From positions 59,599 to 123,598 of the forward strand of contig CAIYVZ010000082.1 of the NCBI GenBank assembly GCA_903929755.1: a stretch of 64,000 nucleotides of DNA. The letters run 5' to 3'. This DNA comes from an uncultured Acidobacteriia bacterium (GTDB lineage Bacteria > Acidobacteriota > Terriglobia > Bryobacterales > Bryobacteraceae). Made by a program: the position numbers and the translations under genes. This document shows, one piece after another, positions 1-9,043 of this stretch. The notes below the pieces were generated by a model that did no database searches, was not told where the DNA came from, and worked only from the letters and a program-made list of their open reading frames with translations. Each line of letters starts with the position of its first letter. The stretch's first letter is position 1.

Positions 1-2874
1 CGTAAAGTCGCGCGTAAACCGGGAGAACCTCGAGTCCTCCGTCATCCGCGTCACTTCCGCATCCAGATTCTTCCGCAACGTCCCCGCAGCCGCCAGCCGC
101 AGTGTCGTCTGGTCCGGCGGACCATTCCACAAAAAGTACGAAAGCTTCGAAGCCAGCTCATACGTGTCCAGCGGCTCCGCGTCCGGAGTCTTGCTGTTCT
201 CCGTAATAAACAGGAACTGCGGTGACGTCAGCGCCACCTGCAAAGCCTCTTTCACCGAATCCTGGAAACCCCGCCCCGCCGCAGCCGCCTTCGCATAAAC
301 GCCCACCAGTTGCGTCACTTCCGCCGCAGTCGCCGGACGCCGGTACGCCTTCGTCGCAAAACTGCGCAGCACATCCCGCGCATAGGCCGCCGTCTCGCCC
401 TTATTCGGCGAGTCGATAAAGATGTTCTTGTGCGACACAGGAGGCCACTGCTCATAGAACGGCCCTTCAAACTCCACTGACCGAACCACCATCCGCGGCA
501 TATCCCGGCCGTCCGTAAACTCACTCCGGACCGCGATCTCTCGCACGCCCGCCAGGTAATTCACGTTGCCTTTCTCAACTTCCGGATTCGGATAATTCTT
601 GATCGTCCCTGTAAACACGAACTTCGTCAGCTTGCCGCTCGACACCGTCTGCGGCGCTCCCACCGGAGCAAACGTACTCCCGCAATCCCGCCGGAAACCC
701 AGATGCACGCCCAGCCGCGGCGTCCGCTTTTCAAACGCCACAAACTTCTTCGCCAAATCCTGCGTCGCCGCCAGAGGCGTAAATACCACCCGGTCCAGAT
801 CGCCCATCCCCGTGTTCTGCACATCCACCGGCAAAACACCCGCCTCCAGCCGCGCCACCAGATACGCTGGCTGCTGCAGTGCCCCGGTAAACGAACGGTC
901 GCCCAGCGTTACCGTAATGTCCTGCGTCTTCTCCGCCGTCGGAGCCTTCACAAACTGCTTGCCCGGCTCCACCAGGGCCTGAATCTCGGCCTCACCCAGC
1001 GCCCGCTTATAAATCCGGATCTCATCCAGTTCGCCCTGATAAGGTTGGCCGTCCTGCAGCCGCCCCAGCAGCAAATTCATCTTCAGATTGTCCAGATTCG
1101 CCGGGCCAATATCGCCCTTCGCCACCTGGTAGCCATTAATGTACAGCCGCGCCGCATTCTTCCCGCCATGCCGTACCACCGCCGCCACATGCTGCCACGC
1201 GTCCGCTTTCAACGCCCCGCGCGGTGACGAAATCATCCCGTTCGCCGTGTTATCCGGCCCCGTCGTCTCCAGCCGCAATATGCCCCGCGCATCCGGCATC
1301 ATCAGATTCCAGCCATGCATCGGAGGTGCAGACTGCTGCCCGCCCTCGCCCAGACTCACCAGCCCGGCCTTCCTCAACTGCTTCGGATGAATCCACGCCG
1401 CCACCGTAAAGTCGCCCGACCCCACATTCACGCCCTCGGGGCGGGGAATCGAGACCTGCGACTTCTCAGCGGACGTCTTCTCCCCGGGCGCCTTTTCACC
1501 AGGAAACGACACAGCCTTGCCGAACGGCGAATCCACAAATGTCGCCCCGCCCTCCAGCTTGCCCGCCATCTCCACCGCGCCATTCAGGTGCCACGCCCCA
1601 CCCAGGCCTTCACTGAGCCTCGAAGCGTCCGGCGCGATCGGCCCCCGCGGAGCCGCCGCATGTACATCTACCTGATACATCCCGGCCTTCGCCACCGTCA
1701 TCGTCTGCGGCGCACTCGGATTCTTCACCGTGATCGCCTCTGCAGAAGCCGCCGCCGTAGCCGTATTCGTATCCACCAGCAGCCCGTCGTTGTACCGCGC
1801 CGCCATCACCGTAATCCGGAATGGCCCGGAATCCGGCAGCTCCCGCGTCGAAATCTTGAAATTCGCCTTCGGTCCATACGTCCCGTCCGCTTCAAACATC
1901 TCATCGTTCGGAATCGCCGGACGCAGCAGCAGACCCTCCGGCACCGTGCCGTAAGCCTTGCCCTTCGGATACCCCGCACTGCCCCGCATATCCGCATAAA
2001 CCACGTGATAGATGCTGTCGTACTCGCGCCACCCGCGGATCGTATCGTTCCCCTGGTATCCCTCAATAAACCGATACTTCGTCTGCATCGGGTGCGGCTC
2101 AAACGCAAACAGCTTTGTCGGTACCTGCTGCGTCACCAGCACATCGCTGTTGTCCAGCAACTGACTCCCCGCGCCCAGAATCAGCGGTTCCGGGAACGGC
2201 TTCGGATTTACCTTCAACCCCAGTTCTACCTTGAAATCCTGAATCGCAGGCTTCGTCTTCGGGTCAACCACCGCTCGTGTCAGGGCCGCGTCCGCGATCT
2301 CCAGATACGCTTCCAGCAGCAGCGACGAAAGGTTCAAAGTCTCCTGGTTGTTCACGAACCCGTCTTTCGAGATCGCATCCGGAGGCAGCCCCGTCGTCAT
2401 ATCATCGTCCAGCTTCAGTAATTCCCGCAGCGTGTTCCGGTATTGCGCCACCGTCAGCCGCCGCACCAGACCATTCTTGGGCGATACCCGCACCCGAGCC
2501 ATTTCAATGCCCTGTGTGATCCAGTCCACAACCTCTTTGTTCTCACCGGCTGCGGGCTGCTTCATGCCCTTCGGCGGCATCGTCCCTTCTTCCAGACGTT
2601 TCTTAACGCCTTCCCAGACCCGAATATGCCGGTCTTCGAAGCTCGCATCCATCTGGTCCAGCCGGACCCCGGCCACCGCATGATCCGTGTCATGGCAAGG
2701 CATGCAGTTCTTCTTCAGGAACGGCTGAATCTTCTGCTCAAACACAGCTTTGTTCGGAGCCACAGCCCCAGGCTGAGCCCCCAGGTGGCGAGTCGTCCAC
2801 ACCACTCCCGTCGTGCCCATCAAGGCGATAACGCTAACAGTCTGTAGAAAACGGCGGAGGTTCAATGAGGTCAT
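1..2874 (-). CDS. DUF1587/LamG/DUF1592-type cytochrome c protein (3' end outside window)
   Basis: 958 codons are visible and the C-terminus lies beyond the left edge. The product begins with a signal or anchor segment (about residues 10-26), followed by one haem c site CMPCH at residues 57-61 in a planctomycete-type cytochrome domain. Next come a DUF1587-like stretch ([20 protein letters not shown]), a LamG/concanavalin-like domain around residues 420-600 ([10 protein letters not shown]), a DUF1595-like stretch ([15 protein letters not shown]) and the start of DUF1592 ([13 protein letters not shown]). This domain order is known from large exported proteins of Planctomycetes and Acidobacteria whose biochemical role is not established; extracellular polymer or electron-transfer functions have been proposed. 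The ATG at 2874 is followed at once by the signal sequence. Such genes often pair with a DUF1552 or DUF1501 gene, which here would lie outside the window. Confidence 0.85.
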   Translation of the reverse strand, partial: MTSLNLRRFLQTVSVIALMGTTGVVWTTRHLGAQPGAVAPNKAVFEQKIQPFLKKNCMPCHDTDHAVAGVRLDQMDASFEDRHIRVWEGVKKRLEEGTMPPKGMKQPAAGENKEVVDWITQGIEMARVRVSPKNGLVRRLTVAQYRNTLRELLKLDDDMTTGLPPDAISKDGFVNNQETLNLSSLLLEAYLEIADAALTRAVVDPKTKPAIQDFKVELGLKVNPKPFPEPLILGAGSQLLDNSDVLVTQQVPTKLFAFEPHPMQTKYRFIEGYQGNDTIRGWREYDSIYHVVYADMRGSAGYPKGKAYGTVPEGLLLRPAIPNDEMFEADGTYGPKANFKISTRELPDSGPFRITVMAARYNDGLLVDTNTATAAASAEAITVKNPSAPQTMTVAKAGMYQVDVHAAAPRGPIAPDASRLSEGLGGAWHLNGAVEMAGKLEGGATFVDSPFGKAVSFPGEKAPGEKTSAEKSQVSIPRPEGVNVGSGDFTVAAWIHPKQLRKAGLVSLGEGGQQSAPPMHGWNLMMPDARGILRLETTGPDNTANGMISSPRGALKADAWQHVAAVVRHGGKNAARLYINGYQVAKGDIGPANLDNLKMNLLLGRLQDGQPYQGELDEIRIYKRALGEAEIQALVEPGKQFVKAPTAEKTQDITVTLGDRSFTGALQQPAYLVARLEAGVLPVDVQNTGMGDLDRVVFTPLAATQDLAKKFVAFEKRTPRLGVHLGFRRDCGSTFAPVGAPQTVSSGKLTKFVFTGTIKNYPNPEVEKGNVNYLAGVREIAVRSEFTDGRDMPRMVVRSVEFEGPFYEQWPPVSHKNIFIDSPNKGETAAYARDVLRSFATKAYRRPATAAEVTQLVGVYAKAAAAGRGFQDSVKEALQVALTSPQFLFITENSKTPDAEPLDTYELASKLSYFLWNGPPDQTTLRLAAAGTLRKNLDAEVTRMTEDSRFSRFTRDFT

Positions 2875-3178
2875 AGCGTTCGGAGGGCGGCAGTCCAGTT
2901 ATCGGTTACTTTAAGGGCAAACACCCTCAACATTAAGATATCACCAGTTTCGCATCCCCAGGACGCCACTTCCTCCTGGCCACCCCAGCGCCAAATTCCC
3001 CTGCTCTTTCTCCGCTGCTTTTTATCTTGACCATTTCCCGTTTGCGGTGATATGCTGCAACAACTAATCCGTAAACGCAAGAGATATTAGCCGGGGGAAT
3101 AGTCCTCAATATCCGGTCAAATGTCCTTGCCTGCGCATCGGTCCACGCGTAGCCAGTTACGGTGAGCGGGAGGTCCAT
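2875..3178. other. Intergenic region between divergent genes
   Basis: This stretch separates the leftward cytochrome gene from the rightward flavoenzyme operon, and I see no convincing gene in it. It contains an imperfect palindrome at 2911-2930 (TTAAGGGCAAACACCCTCAA, 7-bp arms with one mismatch), which could be an operator for the leftward gene, and a sigma70-like promoter for the rightward operon at 3027-3056. A leftward reading frame beginning at 3178 looks random. Confidence 0.5.
3027..3056 (+). promoter_or_regulatory. Candidate sigma70 promoter of the flavoenzyme pair
   Basis: TTGACC at 3027-3032 and TATGCT at 3051-3056 are separated by 18 bp. Each matches the -35 and -10 consensus at 4-5 of 6 positions. 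The predicted transcript would carry a leader of roughly 115 nt before the ATG at 3179, which has the Shine-Dalgarno sequence GGGAGG just upstream. Prediction by eye only. Confidence 0.4.
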
Positions 3179-4393
3179 ATGGACAGCATTTCAGGCAACT
3201 ACGACGTCATCGTGATCGGCGGAGGTTCCATGGGGCTGTCTGCCGCGTATCACCTCGGCAAACGCAACGCCCGCACCCTCGTGCTGGAGCAGTTCACTTT
3301 CTTCAACCAGCTCGGCAGCTCCGCCGGCGTATCCCGCCAGTTCCGTTACCCCTATACCGAAAAATATCTGGTCAAAATGGTGAAAGAGTCCGTACCTTTC
3401 TGGGACGAACTCCAGTCCCACACCTCCCAGCCCCTCCTCGACAAAGTCGGCACCCTCTGGTTCGGTGACCCCACCGTCCACACCTCGGAAGGCAATATCG
3501 GCGAGGCTGAAAAGGCCCTCACCGCCGAAAACGTCCCCTACACCAAGCTCACCGCCGCCCAGATCGAAAAGCAGTACCTCTTCAAGAACCTCCCCGCCAA
3601 CTACACCGGCCTCTTCCAGCCCGATGGCGCCAGCATCAACCTCAAAGCCACCCTCCAAACCCTCTTCCACCAGAACCAGAAATCCGGCTTCGTCACCCTC
3701 CTCGAGGAAGCCCCCGTCAGCAACATCGCCCAGCACCACAAACGGTTCGAAGTCACCACCCCCCAGGGCAAATTCACCGCCGACAAGCTCGTCCTCGTCC
3801 CCGGCCCGTATATCGACAACGTCATCAATCTCCTCGGCTTCAATATCGCCGCCACTTACTGGAATATGACGTCCGCCTATTACCGCAAAACCCGCCTCGA
3901 TATTCAGTACCCCACCTGGTTCGTCTTCCAGCAGCCCGTCGGCGATAATGGCAATGAGGTTTACGGCTTTCCCGAAGTCGGCTGGGACCATCCCGGCTAT
4001 ATCCGCGTCGCCTCCGACTTCGTCCTCAACCCCCTCACCTCTCCCGAACAGCGCACCTCCATCCCCAACCCCCAGGAACTCGCCTACACCGCCGCCTGGG
4101 TCCGCCAGCACATGCCCGGCCTCCACCCCGAGCCCGAGTTCACCTCCACCTGTATGGTCGCGCTCAGCAAAATCTCCAACAAAGAGCTCATCATCGACTT
4201 CGCGCCCCCCTCCGTCCCCAATCACGAAAACATCGTGATCTACGCCACCGGCTGGGCCGCCAAGTTCGTGCCCCTTCTCGGCAAGATCCTCTCCGATCTC
4301 GCCCTCGACGGCAGCACCCCCTTCGATATCAGCCACTTCAAAACCGGCAGCACTTACTTCCGCACCGCCGCCCGAGCCGAACCCACCCGCTAA
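3179..4393 (+). CDS. FAD-dependent oxidoreductase, monomeric sarcosine oxidase / N-methyltryptophan oxidase-like
   Basis: 404 residues, the usual size for the MSOX/SolA branch of the DAO superfamily. The FAD dinucleotide motif is GGGSMGLSAAYHLGKR near residues 14-29. The C-terminal part has STCMVALSKISNKELIIDF; the Cys at about residue 325 sits where MSOX carries the cysteine that binds FAD covalently. It is followed by the NIVIYATGWAAKFVPLLG segment typical of the family. By family knowledge it oxidises a secondary or primary amine with O2 to give an aldehyde or imine plus H2O2; the substrate cannot be read from sequence. The ATG has a good ribosome site (GGGAGG). It is 12 bp upstream of a second flavin oxidase gene and very probably shares its mRNA. 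No signal peptide is seen, so it should be cytoplasmic. Confidence 0.85.
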   Translation: MDSISGNYDVIVIGGGSMGLSAAYHLGKRNARTLVLEQFTFFNQLGSSAGVSRQFRYPYTEKYLVKMVKESVPFWDELQSHTSQPLLDKVGTLWFGDPTVHTSEGNIGEAEKALTAENVPYTKLTAAQIEKQYLFKNLPANYTGLFQPDGASINLKATLQTLFHQNQKSGFVTLLEEAPVSNIAQHHKRFEVTTPQGKFTADKLVLVPGPYIDNVINLLGFNIAATYWNMTSAYYRKTRLDIQYPTWFVFQQPVGDNGNEVYGFPEVGWDHPGYIRVASDFVLNPLTSPEQRTSIPNPQELAYTAAWVRQHMPGLHPEPEFTSTCMVALSKISNKELIIDFAPPSVPNHENIVIYATGWAAKFVPLLGKILSDLALDGSTPFDISHFKTGSTYFRTAARAEPTR

Positions 4394-4405
4394 AGGAAAA
4401 CCATC

Positions 4406-6412
4406 ATGAAAAAGACCTATTCCATCTTCGGCGCCGGAGCCGCCGGCCTCTATACCGCCTGGCGTCTGCTCGGTGGCAAAATCGCCAGCCCCCGGCGGTC
4501 CAGTGCTAAGGCGAATGATAAAGCGAAATCCAAACAACTCGCCAAAGGCGACATCCTCGAACTCTATGACTGGGGCCAGTACGATTTCTCCGCCCAGAAC
4601 TCCGGCACCCGCGAGCCCGGCGCCCGCGTCTGCACCTGGCACTACGGCGAAAATCCAGAGAACTCCTACGTCGAACTCGGCGGCATGCGCTACCTCAACT
4701 GGGACACCACGCAGCCCGATCCCAACGGCGGTTTCGCCCCCGGCCATCGCCTCGTCACCACCGTCATCGCCCAGCTCGGCCTCGATAAATACGCCGTCCC
4801 CTTCAATGAGTCCGATAACCCGCTCTTCTATCTCCGCACAAAGAACCTCTACCTCAACGACATTTCCTCCAACCGACCCGCCCCCTATAACGTCAACAAC
4901 TACGGCGCCGCCGCCCAGCCCGACCAGGGCTTCTCCACCCTCGAAGCCCTCTCCGTCACAAAGAACAAGACCCGCGCCGAGTGGGACGCCTTCTATCAGG
5001 AGGGCCGCATCGAATCCGAACTCCCCGCCACCTCCGTCTTCCAGAAGGGCGACCACCTCAAGGACATCGGCTACTGGAATCTGATGTACGATCAGCTCGG
5101 TTCCGAGGGCTTCTCCTACTCCGCCGACGGTAACGGCTACTCCTCCAACGTCATCAACTGGAACGCCGCCGTCGCCTTCGAGGCCAACAACGAATTCACC
5201 CCCGGCAACCAGTACATGACCATCACCACCGGCTACTCCGGCATGTTCACCGCCCTGTTCGCCGCCATCCAGACTCTCGCCAAAGAAAAGGGTGTCCAGT
5301 TCCGCTACTACCCCAACACCCGCCTCCACTCCATCCTCGCCAAGGACGACGGCATCCACTACACCTTCGCCGAGCGCGCCCACCCCTGGAAGCCCGCCGG
5401 AGAGCGCACCACCAATGCCGCCTGGCTCGCCATGCCCCGCCACTCCCTCGACCTCGTCGCCCGCGCCACCCGCTACTGCCAGTCCGATGGTCTCGACGTT
5501 CTCAACCACCAGAAGGTCCAGCTCTACATGGAGTCCGCCATCATGCAGCCTTCCTATAAGGTAGGCATGTTCTTCCACACGCCCTGGTGGACCAGCTCCA
5601 CGTACCCCGCCCTCCTCACCAGCTACGTCGTCACCCCCACTGTCGTCGCCGAACTGAAGAAGCAGAAATTCCCCCCGAAGGCTCTCAACGCCCTCCCCAC
5701 GTTCTACAACGCCAATCCTTTTGACTCCGCCACCGCGCTCTTCCAGGCCCTCGAAGGCATCACCAAAGAACGCCTTACCATCACCCAGCAGGACGCGCTC
5801 TCCGCTGCCGCCTCCCGCAACACCATCGGCCCCAGCGTCACCGACACCCCCATCCGCCAGGCCGTCTACTTCGGCAACAACGCGAAGAAGCAGTCCGGCA
5901 AGCCCGTCTACGGCATGCTCGCCAGTTACGACGACGAATCCTTCACCAGCTTCTGGCGTGAACTCGAAATCGGCCCCAACGAGCAGAAGAAGATCCCCAG
6001 CTCCGACAACGACCAACCCCTCGTCGGCCCCCGCAAAGTGCCCGCCCGCATGGTCAAGATGCTCCGCAAGCAGCTCGCGGAACTCCACTACGGCCCCAAC
6101 TCCGACTACAGCGACGTCCCCGAGCCTCTCGAAGCCGCCTATATCGACTGGTCCCTGCCACCCTTCAACGCCGGCTATCACGCTTGGGCCGCGCACTTCG
6201 ATATCGCCGACGTCCAGCAGAAGATCCGCAAACCTTCCCAGCTAATCGAAGGCGCCGACGCCGACATCTTCATCGTCGGCGAGGCGTATTCAAACGATCA
6301 GGCCTGGGTCGAAGGCGCCTACTGTACCGCCGAGTCGGTCCTCAACGACTTCTTCGGCATCGAACCCCTCATCGACAACTGCCACTACCCCTTCATCTGC
6401 AAGCCCATTTAA
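4406..6412 (+). CDS. Flavin-containing amine / L-amino-acid oxidase-like protein
   Basis: 668 residues, well above the common 450-500 of monoamine oxidases and closer to the larger bacterial amino-acid oxidases and monooxygenases. It starts with the FAD-binding motif IFGAGAAGLYTAWRLL (residues about 7-22), carries ELGGMRY around residue 92 as in flavin amine oxidases, and ends with the FAD-closing segment GEAYSNDQAWVEGAYCTAES near residues 628-647. No signal peptide or membrane segment is visible. By family it should oxidatively deaminate an amino acid or amine with O2, yielding H2O2. It lies directly behind the sarcosine-oxidase-like gene with the Shine-Dalgarno sequence AAAGGAAAA between them, and the operon ends in a strong hairpin 26 bp downstream. 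The pair may act in sequence on an N-methylated amino acid, which is inference. Confidence 0.8.
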   Translation: MKKTYSIFGAGAAGLYTAWRLLGGKIASPRRSSAKANDKAKSKQLAKGDILELYDWGQYDFSAQNSGTREPGARVCTWHYGENPENSYVELGGMRYLNWDTTQPDPNGGFAPGHRLVTTVIAQLGLDKYAVPFNESDNPLFYLRTKNLYLNDISSNRPAPYNVNNYGAAAQPDQGFSTLEALSVTKNKTRAEWDAFYQEGRIESELPATSVFQKGDHLKDIGYWNLMYDQLGSEGFSYSADGNGYSSNVINWNAAVAFEANNEFTPGNQYMTITTGYSGMFTALFAAIQTLAKEKGVQFRYYPNTRLHSILAKDDGIHYTFAERAHPWKPAGERTTNAAWLAMPRHSLDLVARATRYCQSDGLDVLNHQKVQLYMESAIMQPSYKVGMFFHTPWWTSSTYPALLTSYVVTPTVVAELKKQKFPPKALNALPTFYNANPFDSATALFQALEGITKERLTITQQDALSAAASRNTIGPSVTDTPIRQAVYFGNNAKKQSGKPVYGMLASYDDESFTSFWRELEIGPNEQKKIPSSDNDQPLVGPRKVPARMVKMLRKQLAELHYGPNSDYSDVPEPLEAAYIDWSLPPFNAGYHAWAAHFDIADVQQKIRKPSQLIEGADADIFIVGEAYSNDQAWVEGAYCTAESVLNDFFGIEPLIDNCHYPFICKPI

Positions 6413-6437
6413 ACAGCGACGCTGCTGACCAGAAACA

Positions 6438-6467
6438 ATGGCCCCGGAATCAGCGTTCCGGGGCCAT
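6438..6467 (+). terminator. Strong hairpin terminator after the flavoenzyme operon
   Basis: Perfect 12-bp inverted repeat ATGGCCCCGGAA / TTCCGGGGCCAT with a 6-nt loop, 25 bp after the stop codon. It is preceded by AAACA and followed by TTTG, so the T tract is short. It may act in both directions. Confidence 0.7.
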
Positions 6468-6647
6468 TTGTCCGAAGCCTCGCCGTCCCGAACCCGCCGC
6501 CAGCCGCGGCGGCATCGAACACTGCGAATGCAGCCTTTCCCCATACCCCTGGAAACAGGGCCACCTCGCATAACTCTTTCCTTCAGGAGCCCTGCCTCTT
6601 TCTTCCCGCTCAACACGAAACTGAGCGAAAATGAAACCAGCCATTCC

Positions 6648-7010
6648 ATGCAACGTCGAAATCCCCTGCAAAGCAACAAAGATCGGGTTGTCTCAATCCT
6701 GCGGGAACACGCCCGAGAACTGCGCGAAGCGGGGATTGTCCGCCTTTCTCTCTTCGGCTCCGTCGCCCGGGGGGAACCCGGCAACGACGTTGATCTGATG
6801 GCCGAGTTTGATACCTCCCGCCACCTCACCCTGCTCGACATGGTGGGGCTGGAGAACAAACTGGCGGAACTCCTTGGCGCTCCCGTGGACCTCGCTCCCG
6901 CAAAGATGCTCAAAGAACCCGTTCGGGAGCGGGCCGCACGCGAGGCCGTTGTTGCCTTTTTAACGAACCGTACCTTGCGTTCAGGGACATCATCGACAGC
7001 ATTGCGATGA
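6648..7010 (+). CDS. MNT-type nucleotidyltransferase, antitoxin of a HEPN/MNT pair
   Basis: 120 residues. The minimal nucleotidyltransferase motif is clear: LFGSVARGEPGNDVDLMAEF, with the GS pair and the two aspartates of the metal site. In studied systems MntA antitoxins use ATP to AMPylate the partner HEPN toxin near its active-site tyrosine. The C-terminal ALREPVR..AAREAVVAF pattern is where relatives normally stop. Here translation continues LTNRTLRSGTSSTALR to a TGA overlapping the next start (ATGA at 7007-7010). Five T's at 6957-6961 lie exactly at that point: one T fewer would give ...AVVAF followed by TAA. The C-terminal tail is therefore probably out of frame. The ATG at 6648 is the first that leaves a family-like N-terminus. 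Confidence 0.8.
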   Translation: MQRRNPLQSNKDRVVSILREHARELREAGIVRLSLFGSVARGEPGNDVDLMAEFDTSRHLTLLDMVGLENKLAELLGAPVDLAPAKMLKEPVRERAAREAVVAFLTNRTLRSGTSSTALR

Positions 7011-7309
7011 TCACCCGGTTCACCGAAGGCATGGATATGGGGGCCTTCCGGGACGATCCGCGCACAGTCGCCGCCGTGGAACGAAAGCTCTCGCTCATTA
7101 GCGAAGCAGCCGTTCGTCTCGGAGAAAACGGCCCCGCCCTCTGTCCGGGGCCACCCTGGCACAATATTCGAGGTCTCGGCAACTGGCTTCGCCACCAATA
7201 CGACCGCGTTGATCTTGAAACGATCTGGCACACAGTTGTTCACGACCTGCCTCCGCTGAAAGCTGCCGTAGTCGCGGCACTGGCAGTCAATTCAGATGAT
7301 TCCCGCTGA
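7007..7309 (+). CDS. HEPN-domain HepT-like (DUF86) ribonuclease toxin
   Basis: 100 residues from the ATG at 7007, overlapping the MNT gene by 4 bp. Matches to the DUF86 pattern include MITRFTEGMDMGAFRDDPRT, VERKLSLISEAAVRL, PWHNIRGLGNWLRHQY and DLETIWHTVVHDLPPLK. HepT toxins are homodimeric RNases with an R..4..H.Y motif; here the segment reads GNWLRHQY, with Arg directly before His, a variant I recall in a branch of the family. The same frame continues upstream of 7007 with FNEPYLAFRDIIDSIA, which resembles the missing first helix of DUF86 proteins but has no ATG, GTG or TTG. Removing one T from the 6957-6961 tract would supply a TTG start. The toxin is thus either shortened at its N-terminus or affected by a frameshift. 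Confidence 0.75.
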   Translation: MITRFTEGMDMGAFRDDPRTVAAVERKLSLISEAAVRLGENGPALCPGPPWHNIRGLGNWLRHQYDRVDLETIWHTVVHDLPPLKAAVVAALAVNSDDSR

Positions 7310-7559
7310 GTGGAAGCTACTTCCGCCACCCCATTATTCCTGGCACCTGTTGGCTGCCTGACCCAGCCCTCAGCAACTCACTTCGCGGGGCGGAAGGATG
7401 CCGAGGCCGGAATATTACTCCACTCCTGCCCTCATGGCTGGCTCGTGCTTCATGAAGTAACACCGAAGCCTGCGTCGGATCCCGCTCAATCACCACAGCC
7501 CCACCGCCACCGCATGCGCCAAAATCGCGTATCGTTGCCCGCGTCCGCGGCCACCACCC

Positions 7560-7820
7560 TCAGGCCCGCCGGCCCGCTTCAAAGAATCTCTCGTCTTCCG
7601 CCACCGTTAGGGCCGATGTTCGGTCCAGCTCCAGCTCAGGATCCACCAGCCGTCCGCTGACAGTCGGCAGCCGGACCTTGCCTCGTAGCGCCCCTCCTCG
7701 TAGCGAAAGGTGAATCCGCAACGCGTCCTCGACAACTTTGCTCAGCGTGACTCCTCTCTCCAGTGCCATCAACTTCGCATGCTGGATCAATGGCTCCGGC
7801 AGCTCCACAGTGGTGCGCAT
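7560..7820 (-). CDS. Ribbon-helix-helix antitoxin, VapB-like, apparently orphan
   Basis: 86 residues beginning MRTTVELPEPLIQHAKLMAL, the typical N-terminal beta strand and helix of RHH antitoxins, followed by ERGVTLSKVVEDALR. The C-terminal part has GRLVDPELELDRTSAL, seen in VapB-type antitoxins of this length. Such proteins normally bind their own promoter and neutralise a PIN-domain VapC toxin encoded just downstream. Downstream (7310-7559 on the - strand) I find no PIN-domain reading frame and no aspartate-rich VapC start, so the toxin seems to be lost. The reading frame itself is intact. Confidence 0.7.
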   Translation of the reverse strand: MRTTVELPEPLIQHAKLMALERGVTLSKVVEDALRIHLSLRGGALRGKVRLPTVSGRLVDPELELDRTSALTVAEDERFFEAGRRA

Positions 7821-8057
7821 ACCCCGATTCTCTCAGAATTCACCAGGCGTCGATACTGGATGCATCGTGAATCCTGTGCTCCTCCCCGCCCCCTCCCCGA
7901 AAGTCAGTGCCCGTCTGCCGAACTTTATTTTCATCTTGTTTTCAACAACATACGGAAATCGTACCCCGATCTTGCACAACCCGTCTGTAACTCTCGTGGC
8001 AGGGAAGCCAAAATCCACCCTTCCCCAGGAACACCAAGCAAGGAAAGAGGTAACCCG

Positions 8058-8837
8058 ATGTCCAACAAAGCGCAGAACACCACCAACAAACTCCCCCTCT
8101 CCCAATCCAAACTCCTGGCCAACATAGCCAACTCCCTCCTCTCCACCGGCCCCAAATCCGAAGCCGGCAAAGTCCGCGCCGCCATGAACGCCCGTCGCCA
8201 CGGTCTCACCGGCCAGTTCTACGTCATGAATGACGCCGACCGCCTCGCCTACAATACTTTCGAAAAGGGCTTCCTCGATACCCTCGCCCCCGTCGGTCCC
8301 GTCGAAACCCAGTTCGCCATCTCCATCACCCAGGACCACTGGCGTCTCAATCGCTCCCGCGCCATCGAATACAACACCTACGGCCTCGGCCACCACGAAC
8401 ACGAAGGCGACCTCGATACCAACTCCCCCGAAGTCGATGCCGCCATCACCCAGGCCAAAACCTGGCGAGACGCGAACCACGGTTTCACCCTCATCACCCT
8501 CTACGAATCCCGCATCCGCCGCGTCATCGCCCTCAACGAAAAGCGTCTCGAAGAGCTCCAAACCGTCCGCAAAGCCGCCGAAGCCAAAGCGCGCGAAGAG
8601 GCGGAACTCCTTCTCTGTCAGGCTGTTATGAACGGCGAAGAACTCCATGCAGACGACACCCTTGAAGTCAGTGGCTTTGTTTTTTCACCCACCAATCTCA
8701 TCGCCGTCATCAAGCGCCGCGAAGCCCTCGAATCCGCCCGTTTCTACAAGCGCAACAACTGGGATAACTCCGAAACCTGGCGCGGAGGCTTTAATTTTCC
8801 GCCCGTAACCCCCAGCCGCCTCCCCAAAGCCGCCTAA
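8058..8837 (+). CDS. Conserved hypothetical protein with TGP..EGK..NA..HGL motif
   Basis: 259 residues from the ATG at 8058, chosen because AGGAAAGAGG lies just upstream and the family motif follows soon after. The N-terminal region has STGPKSEAGKVRAAMNARRH followed by GLTGQ (around residues 32-56), a signature I recall from many uncharacterised proteins of Acidobacteria and Planctomycetes, often present in numerous copies per genome. The rest is largely helical and charged, with a possible coiled coil around residues 155-190 (RIRRVIALNEKRLEEL, RKAAEAKAREEAELL). No signal peptide or membrane segment. Function unknown. Codon use is strongly C-ending, like the neighbouring flavoenzyme genes. 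Confidence 0.7.
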   Translation: MSNKAQNTTNKLPLSQSKLLANIANSLLSTGPKSEAGKVRAAMNARRHGLTGQFYVMNDADRLAYNTFEKGFLDTLAPVGPVETQFAISITQDHWRLNRSRAIEYNTYGLGHHEHEGDLDTNSPEVDAAITQAKTWRDANHGFTLITLYESRIRRVIALNEKRLEELQTVRKAAEAKAREEAELLLCQAVMNGEELHADDTLEVSGFVFSPTNLIAVIKRREALESARFYKRNNWDNSETWRGGFNFPPVTPSRLPKAA

Positions 8838-9043
8838 ACCAACGTCCTCTTCTGCCAACTATCAAAAAGGTAACCCCGACGTGTCCCTCTCCTTCAACCC
8901 CGATACCTCGCTCCCGCCGCCCTCCCGGCACCTGATTCCTGTGCCCCAGGCCACAACCAGGCATCCGATAAACTTGAAAAGAGCGTTCTCCGTCCGAATT
9001 CTTCGCCCTCGGCGGATTCCCGCTCACTCCGGAGCCTGTAACT

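Noticed and set aside
2933..3178. An 81-codon - strand frame starting opposite the first flavoenzyme start
   Set aside because: No ribosome site, no family resemblance, and it overlaps the likely regulatory region.
3191..6196. A 1001-codon open frame on the - strand across the flavoenzyme genes
   Set aside because: It is antisense to two well-recognised flavoproteins whose C-rich third positions suppress stop codons; the translation is low-complexity Gly/Val/Glu with no domain.
7310..7660. A 116-codon + strand frame opposite the RHH antitoxin
   Set aside because: No start signal or domain; it overlaps an intact antitoxin gene on the other strand.
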